A stretch of 10,188 bases of DNA from Nitrospinae bacterium RIFCSPLOWO2_12_39_16 (GTDB taxonomy: Bacteria; Nitrospinota; Nitrospinia; UBA9942). This document shows, in pieces, positions 6,529 to 10,188 of this stretch (position 1 is its first letter; each line of letters opens with the position of its first letter). Location: assembly GCA_001805005.1 (NCBI GenBank), contig MHDO01000037.1, forward strand, positions 1 to 10,188. The letters run 5' to 3'. The notes under the pieces are model-generated. The model was not told the DNA's origin. It was given only the letters and a program-made list of their open reading frames with translations, and made no database searches. Made by a program: the position numbers and the translations under genes.

Positions 6529-7881
6529 ATGCAAACTATCCTTATAGTAGAGGACAAAAAGAGTATGGCAGAGATGCTGAGCAAGTCCTTTGAGTCAGAG
6601 GGATTTACAGTCAAAACATCTCATACCGTCAAGGATGGTATTGCCCTGCTTTCTGCCGGGGATATAGAGGCAGTAGTTACAGATTTAAAGCTCCCTGATG
6701 GTGATGGAATGGAGATACTTAAATTTGCAAAAGGGGGCTTTCCACCGATACCTGTTGTTGTGATGACTGCCTATGGGAGTATTGAGATAGCTGTCAGGGC
6801 AGTGAAAGAAGGGGCTTACGATTTTATTACTAAGCCCTTTGACCCTGACCATCTCCTGCTGATAGTTAAGAGGGCATTGGAAGAAAAAACCCTCAGGATG
6901 GAAAATCTGGTCCTTAAAAAGGAGTTCCATCGTTTTTTAAAAATACCTGAGATAATAGGGACCAGTGAAAAATGGAAGGGAGTAGAGGAAAAGGTCAGGA
7001 GAGTAGCAACCCTTAAGACTACTGTCTTAATATTAGGCGAGAGCGGGACAGGAAAGGAGCTTATTGCAAGGGCAATCCATCATTTAAGCCCGAGGGCAAA
7101 TATGTCCTTTGTAGCTGTGAATTGTGCAGCAATACCTAAGGATTTAATAGAAAATGAGCTCTTCGGACATGAAAAGGGGGCATTTACAGGTGCAAATGAA
7201 GTAAAGATAGGAAAATTTGAGATGGCAAATAAAGGGACAATATTCCTTGATGAGATAGGTGATATGGCAATGCCTTTACAGTCCAGACTCTTAAGGGTTC
7301 TGCAAGAGAATGAATTTGAAAGGGTAGGTGGAACAAAAAGCATAAGAACTGAACTCAGAGTGATAGCAGCAAGCAATAAGTCCCTTGAAAAAGAGGTTGC
7401 TGAAGGGCGATTCAGGGAGGACCTCTTTTATAGGTTAGATGTATTCCCCATACTTATTCCACCATTACGGGAAAGGAGGGAAGACATCATACCGCTATCA
7501 AGGCATTTTATATCCCTCTTTTCAAAGGAGATAAATAAAAGAGAGCCATCTATTTCACAAGATGTTGAGAAGATTCTTTTAAATCATGAATGGAAGGGGA
7601 ATGTAAGGGAGTTAAAAAATATAATAGAAAGGGCAATTATCCTATGCGATGGAGAGACCCTCATGCCAGGTCATTTTAATATTAACAGGATGGCGCATAA
7701 CAGGATTGTTTTAGATGCACCATTGCATGAGGTAGCTGAATCAGCTGTCAGGTCTGCTGAAAAGACGAGGATAGAGAATGCCTTAAGAGAAACTCATGGA
7801 AACAAAAGCAGGGCAGCAGAGATACTTAAGGTCAGCTACAAAACCCTCCTTAATAAGATAAAGGAATATGGGATATCTTAG
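6529..7881 (+). CDS. Sigma-54-dependent response regulator (NtrC family, PilR-like)
   Basis: This 450-residue protein (from the ATG) has the standard three-part activator layout. The receiver domain (1-115) has acidic E8-D9, phosphoacceptor D52 in TDLKLPDGDG, T80 and K102. The AAA+ domain (about 142-375) has Walker A GESGTGKE (170-177), the sigma-54-contacting loop GAFTGA (217-222), Walker B FLDEIGD (239-245), arginine-finger segment RFREDLFYR (294-302) and the GNVREL sensor II motif (357-362). A C-terminal Fis-type helix-turn-helix spans about 413-448, with KSRAAEILKVSYKTLLNKI. Nothing is missing, so phosphorylation by the upstream kinase should allow it to activate sigma-54 promoters. The obvious target is the -24/-12 promoter 125 bp downstream. 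A TTG at 6511 would add six residues (GFFLT type) that do not fit a receiver start, so the ATG is preferred. The family is certain; the PilR assignment rests on context. Confidence 0.94.
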   Translation: MQTILIVEDKKSMAEMLSKSFESEGFTVKTSHTVKDGIALLSAGDIEAVVTDLKLPDGDGMEILKFAKGGFPPIPVVVMTAYGSIEIAVRAVKEGAYDFITKPFDPDHLLLIVKRALEEKTLRMENLVLKKEFHRFLKIPEIIGTSEKWKGVEEKVRRVATLKTTVLILGESGTGKELIARAIHHLSPRANMSFVAVNCAAIPKDLIENELFGHEKGAFTGANEVKIGKFEMANKGTIFLDEIGDMAMPLQSRLLRVLQENEFERVGGTKSIRTELRVIAASNKSLEKEVAEGRFREDLFYRLDVFPILIPPLRERREDIIPLSRHFISLFSKEINKREPSISQDVEKILLNHEWKGNVRELKNIIERAIILCDGETLMPGHFNINRMAHNRIVLDAPLHEVAESAVRSAEKTRIENALRETHGNKSRAAEILKVSYKTLLNKIKEYGIS

Positions 7882-7904
7882 GCTTATGTATAACCCAACA
7901 TGAA

Positions 7905-7924
7905 ATGTGTAATTCGTTACACAT
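7905..7924. promoter_or_regulatory. Palindrome, candidate upstream activator site for the regulator
   Basis: ATGTGTAA-TTCG-TTACACAT has perfect 8-base arms around a four-base centre. Its centre lies about 117 bp before the predicted sigma-54 start, within the usual range for enhancer sites of NtrC-family dimers. No T-run follows on either strand, so it is not a good terminator for the regulator. A looser partial echo, ATGAAACCGATTACCC (7929-7944), lies just downstream and could be a second weak site. Confidence 0.55.
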
Positions 7925-8005
7925 CACTATGAAACCGATTACCCAAATTCTATACACCTGTTTTAAGAAATACTTAAAAATAAAGGGTTTTAGTTACTAT
8001 GTTTA

Positions 8006-8021
8006 TGGCATCTTAATTGCA
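8006..8021 (+). promoter_or_regulatory. Sigma-54 (-24/-12) promoter of the minor-pilin operon
   Basis: TGGCATCTTAATTGCA matches the sigma-54 consensus TGGCAC-N5-TTGCA at all but one defined position. The GG (8007-8008) and GC (8019-8020) are separated by exactly ten bases. It sits in the gap between an NtrC-type activator gene and pilin genes, where such a promoter is expected. The predicted start is about 8032, leaving only about six bases before the pilV ATG. The rest of the 156 bp gap holds the palindrome above and AT-rich sequence. Confidence 0.75.
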
Positions 8022-8037
8022 ATCATTAATATTTAGA

Positions 8038-8649
8038 ATGAAACATTTAAAATCTAACACAGGATTTACTCTTATAGAAATCATGATTGCCATAGTAATT
8101 CTATCGGTTGCACTTCTGTCTATGGCATCAACTACAGTAATGGTCATAAAAGGCAATCAGATCAGCGATAGAGTAACGGAAGCCACAGTTAAGGCACAGG
8201 ATACAATTGAATTTTTGAGGAATCAGAATTACTTTCTTGGGGCAGATATGAGTCCAGGAACCGCTGACGATACAAGTGCAAATGAGCTATTAGATTCAAG
8301 CGATTATGATTTAGGTGCCGATGCTACAGCAGAGACATCTGATGACATAACCTTATCAAGCGATAATAATGGTAATGAAATTTCAGACCTTTTTGAATTC
8401 CCTGACCATGCCTATGCCATTGATGCAGATGGCAATGAAGATACGACAAACCTTTTGAATTCACCAACTCTGACTACCAGTCCATCCTATCTAAGAAGGG
8501 GATGGGTTATTAAAGACAATATCCCTGTAGTAGGCATGAAAACAATAACAGTAGTCGTTGGATGGAGAGAGGCAGGATTGAACAGAAATATTGTAATTTC
8601 AACGGTGATTGCCGGAACAAGATATTCAGGCGAGCCGGGAACAATATAG
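8038..8649 (+). CDS. Type IV pilus minor pilin, PilV-like
   Basis: This is a 203-residue prepilin. A short basic leader MKHLKSNTG precedes the cleavage site G9|F10 and the FTLIE motif with Glu at mature position 5, followed by the hydrophobic assembly helix (about 10-38). PilD-type peptidase would cleave and methylate it, and it would sit in the inner membrane or at the pilus tip. The C-terminal part (VVVGWREAGLNRNIVISTVIA, in two pieces about 172-192) resembles PilV. The middle is acidic. LGADMSPGTADD (67-78) is echoed by LGADATAETSDD (92-103), and DNNGNEISD (109-117) and DADGNED (129-135) look like calcium-binding loops. The start is the ATG; an in-frame TTG at 8017 lies inside the sigma-54 promoter and is rejected. 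There is no Shine-Dalgarno. It is first in the pilV-W-X order. Confidence 0.87.
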   Translation: MKHLKSNTGFTLIEIMIAIVILSVALLSMASTTVMVIKGNQISDRVTEATVKAQDTIEFLRNQNYFLGADMSPGTADDTSANELLDSSDYDLGADATAETSDDITLSSDNNGNEISDLFEFPDHAYAIDADGNEDTTNLLNSPTLTTSPSYLRRGWVIKDNIPVVGMKTITVVVGWREAGLNRNIVISTVIAGTRYSGEPGTI

Positions 8650-8653
8650 TGGT

Positions 8654-8673
8654 GAGTTATGAGTTATGAGTTA
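8654..8673 (+). repeat. Heptamer tandem repeat GAGTTAT across the pilW start
   Basis: There are two full copies (8654-8660, 8661-8667) and six bases of a third. The pilW ATG (8659) lies across the first junction. A second ATG at 8666 is in another frame and stops after two codons. GGTGAG at 8651-8656 may act as the Shine-Dalgarno and overlaps the repeat. Confidence 0.75.
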
Positions 8674-9390
8674 AAAGATGAAAAAGAAACAGGAGTTAAA
8701 ATCTTCAATCTTCAATCTTCAATTTTTAATTCGTTTGGTTTTACTTTAATAGAGTTGTTAATCTCTATGACTATAGGACTGATAGTCTTAGGCTCGATAT
8801 TTTCATCCTTCACAACACAGAAAAAGGCTTTCGCTACTCAGGAGATGATAACAGAGATGGAGCAGAATCTCCGTTTTGCAATGGAATTTATTACGAGAGA
8901 TTTAAGAAATGCTGGCTATAATCCTAATATAGAGGCACCTCTGTTAATGGGGACATCCGTTGGCATTGTCCCAGGAACGGACTCAACTGTAACTACAAAC
9001 ATTACTGCAAACAGCATCAGAATGCTTTCTGATTTAAACGATGATGGAGATACTGCTGATGATAATGAGACAGTCCGCTATTTTTTAAATGGGACAGACT
9101 TGCGCAGAAATAATAACCCTATGGTTCAATATATAACCGGCTTAACATTTACATATTACAATTCCAGCGGAGCCACAATCACAGTTCCTATAACAACAGC
9201 AGGCGCAACAGATTTGTCGAATATAAGACTAATAGATGTTTCTATAACTGCCCGAACCTCAAGGGAAGACCCAAATTATACATCAGGAGGTTTGGACATA
9301 ACCGGCACGGATGCTGATGGTATGTGCAGGACAAGGACATTGACAGCAAGGATAAGGACAAGAAATATCGGACTGCGGCAGACTTATTAA
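8659..9390 (+). CDS. Type IV pilus minor pilin / assembly protein, PilW-like
   Basis: This 243-residue prepilin has an unusually long 27-residue leader ending at G27|F28, then FTLIELLISMTIGL with Glu32 as the +5 residue and a hydrophobic helix to about 50. QKKAFATQEMITEMEQNLR followed by ITRDLRNAGY (about 78-87) is typical of PilW-type minor pilins. An acidic loop DLNDDGDTADDNE (125-137) resembles a calcium-binding motif. The C-terminal TLTARIRTRNIGLR (about 227-240) is the usual end of the family. It starts nine bases after pilV stops. Residues 15-24 of the leader are encoded by a heptamer tandem repeat (ATCTTCA), and no other start codon in frame precedes the cleavage site. The long leader may therefore have been created by repeat insertion. 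The protein should work with PilV and PilX in priming pilus assembly or forming the tip. Confidence 0.87.
   Translation: MSYELKDEKETGVKIFNLQSSIFNSFGFTLIELLISMTIGLIVLGSIFSSFTTQKKAFATQEMITEMEQNLRFAMEFITRDLRNAGYNPNIEAPLLMGTSVGIVPGTDSTVTTNITANSIRMLSDLNDDGDTADDNETVRYFLNGTDLRRNNNPMVQYITGLTFTYYNSSGATITVPITTAGATDLSNIRLIDVSITARTSREDPNYTSGGLDITGTDADGMCRTRTLTARIRTRNIGLRQTY
8701..8721 (+). repeat. Heptamer tandem repeat ATCTTCA inside the pilW leader
   Basis: There are three perfect copies in a row (8701, 8708, 8715) followed by ATT. They encode the leader peptide IFNLQSS plus the start of a second round, IFN. Twenty-one bases read all three frames of the unit, and none gives a stop. Confidence 0.85.
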
Positions 9391-9407
9391 ACAAAAAAAT
9401 CTTAGCA

Positions 9408-9488
9408 ATCCACAGATTACGCAGATTTTCGCAGATTTTTTTTAAAAATTTTTTGTTTTAATCTGTGGTAATCTGTGAAATCTGTGGA
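9408..9488. repeat. Large imperfect inverted repeat built of decamers, in front of pilX
   Basis: The left arm (9408-9437, starting ATCCACAGATT) and right arm (9459-9488, ending AATCTGTGGAT) match at 25 of 30 positions as inverted copies. They are separated by a 21-base, T/A-rich centre. Each arm is made of about ten-base steps around CAGATT or ATCTGTG, the same unit as at 6478-6508. Two of the five mismatches would be G-U pairs in RNA. It fills most of the 110 bp between pilW and pilX and ends one base before the pilX Shine-Dalgarno (AAGGT, 9490-9494). It could be a dispersed repeat, a weak attenuator or an mRNA-processing site. Confidence 0.8.
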
Positions 9489-9500
9489 TAAGGTATTTAT

Positions 9501-10124
9501 ATGTTTAGACTAATTAGAAATGAAAAAGGTATTGTGCTTGTAATAGCACTGATGATACTGGCACTGCTATCCGTGCTCTCTCTAACGGCTATATTGACTA
9601 CTACTACAGACATGGAGATAAGCACGAATTACAAGGTCTTACAAACCACCTTTTACAATACAGAGGGAAGTATGGATATCGCCCCCGGACCAATACGAAG
9701 GACAATCTCTCTAAAAACAGAATCCCAGGCCATTTTAGATTCGTTAGGAATAACGGATAGTGATGGCAATGGCATATCTGACATAGATGAGTCTTCTCCT
9801 CTCAGTAATCTTACTGTTGATGTTAGTGGGACCAATGGAACACCAGATTTCGTAGAATCCATTATGGGATACACAACTACAGCCCCTCCCAATTTTACTA
9901 TCAATATAAACGAAATGGACATTACTGTATCCACAACAAGGACAGGGCCTGTTCAACTTAAAGGTTTTTCAACTGGTTTTGCTACTGGCTATGAAGGCGG
10001 GGCAATGTCAGGAAAGGGGATAGATTTTGAAATGCAGGGAACAGGGTCAGGGGATAGAAATTCTCAATCCAAAATATTATTAAAATACCGCTGCGTAGAA
10101 AGGAGCGGGGGAGGATGTCTATGA
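9501..10124 (+). CDS. PilX-like type IV pilus minor pilin / assembly protein
   Basis: This 207-residue protein has a PilX_N-type start: NEKGIVLVIALMILALL (7-23) with a hydrophobic helix to about 32, then a TTDMEISTNYK...FYNTEG block (about 36-56) corresponding to the usual AFYAAEAG region. It lacks the FTLIE/Glu5 of ordinary prepilins, as PilX_N proteins often do. An acidic loop DSDGNGISDIDE (86-97) closely resembles calcium-binding loops of thrombospondin-3 or dockerin type. The region after it is rich in Thr, Ser and Gly. Two cysteines near the end (198 and 206) could form a disulfide. The AAGGT Shine-Dalgarno six bases before the ATG supports the start. The stop overlaps the next start as ATGA, indicating translational coupling. 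Confidence 0.82.
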   Translation: MFRLIRNEKGIVLVIALMILALLSVLSLTAILTTTTDMEISTNYKVLQTTFYNTEGSMDIAPGPIRRTISLKTESQAILDSLGITDSDGNGISDIDESSPLSNLTVDVSGTNGTPDFVESIMGYTTTAPPNFTININEMDITVSTTRTGPVQLKGFSTGFATGYEGGAMSGKGIDFEMQGTGSGDRNSQSKILLKYRCVERSGGGCL

Positions 10125-10188
10125 AATTTCAAATTTCAAATTTCAAATTTCAAATTAACACTATATTGGGGATTATAATAGCATTGTT
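10121..10188 (+). CDS. Partial exported protein following pilX (possibly PilY1-like); cut by window end
   Basis: The ATG overlaps the pilX stop (ATGA) and is preceded by a strong Shine-Dalgarno, GGGGAGGA (10107-10114), six bases upstream. The 22 visible codons give a basic, repeat-derived start (KFQISNF then KFQI) followed by a hydrophobic run, NTILGIIIAL. This looks like the beginning of a signal peptide. In many pilV-W-X operons the next gene is pilY1, the large tip adhesin, but nothing diagnostic is visible here. The frame continues off the right edge. The first 11 codons lie within a heptamer tandem repeat. Confidence 0.7.
   Translation, partial: MKFQISNFKFQINTILGIIIAL
10124..10156 (+). 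repeat. Heptamer tandem repeat AAATTTC at the start of the last gene
   Basis: Four perfect copies plus AAATT (33 bases) begin directly after the ATG; the final A of pilX's TGA stop is the first base of the repeat. Read in any frame the unit yields rotations of the same heptapeptide, so the repeat itself stays open. Adding or losing one unit shifts everything downstream. Confidence 0.9.

Noticed and set aside
5600..7881. Kinase and regulator as NtrB/NtrC of nitrogen control, given glnD nearby
   Set aside because: glnD is on the other strand about 3 kb away with unrelated genes between. The kinase has a membrane helix and no PAS domain, and the nearest sigma-54 promoter serves pilins. NtrB/NtrC is not excluded, only less likely.
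8017..8037. TTG start adding seven residues to the PilV-like protein
   Set aside because: It lies inside the sigma-54 promoter, upstream of the predicted transcription start, and would lengthen an already normal prepilin leader.
9653..9956. Minus-strand open frames inside the pilX region
   Set aside because: They are antisense to a well-supported PilX-like gene with its own Shine-Dalgarno and show no protein features.

Overview
The window comes from an AT-rich Gram-negative bacterium. The evidence for this is a GlnD-type PII uridylyltransferase, a sigma-54 activator with a matching -24/-12 promoter, type IV pilus minor-pilin genes and a DUF374-type lipid acyltransferase. The gene mix would fit lineages such as Nitrospirota or the former Deltaproteobacteria. 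No ribosomal RNA or other decisive marker is present, so this placement is inference.

Left half (minus strand, read right to left from about 5.5 kb to 0). A DUF374 lysophospholipid-acyltransferase-like gene comes first, preceded by a strong sigma-70-like promoter whose predicted start falls on its GTG codon. A long, divergent class II (FBA/tagatose-type) aldolase follows with its own promoter and a good Shine-Dalgarno. A small exported rhodanese lies 28 bp downstream of it. After a 100 bp gap comes full-length glnD, which reports glutamine status by uridylylating PII.

Right half (plus strand, from about 5.5 kb to the end). A back-to-back sigma-70-like promoter drives a membrane-anchored sensor histidine kinase and then an NtrC-family, sigma-54-dependent response regulator. 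Downstream lies a 156 bp control region holding a perfect 8-bp-arm palindrome (7905-7924) and a well-spaced sigma-54 promoter (8006-8021). It reads into minor pilin genes of the PilV, PilW and PilX types and then the first 22 codons of a further exported protein that overlaps pilX by ATGA. Position suggests PilY1, but too little is visible to say. The simplest reading is a PilS/PilR-like pair directly controlling its own adjacent minor-pilin and tip operon.

The most unusual layer is repetitive DNA in the right half. Tandem heptamers of three different sequences sit in the translation-start and leader regions of pilW and of the last gene. Decameric ATCTGTG-type repeats lie in front of the regulator and, as a large inverted pair, in front of pilX. 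Seven is not a multiple of three, so heptamer gain or loss would switch the reading frame, which makes phase variation of the pilus tip a testable idea. All three minor pilins also carry acidic loops resembling calcium-binding motifs. I found no transposase, CRISPR array, tRNA or rRNA, and no wholly unfamiliar multigene system.
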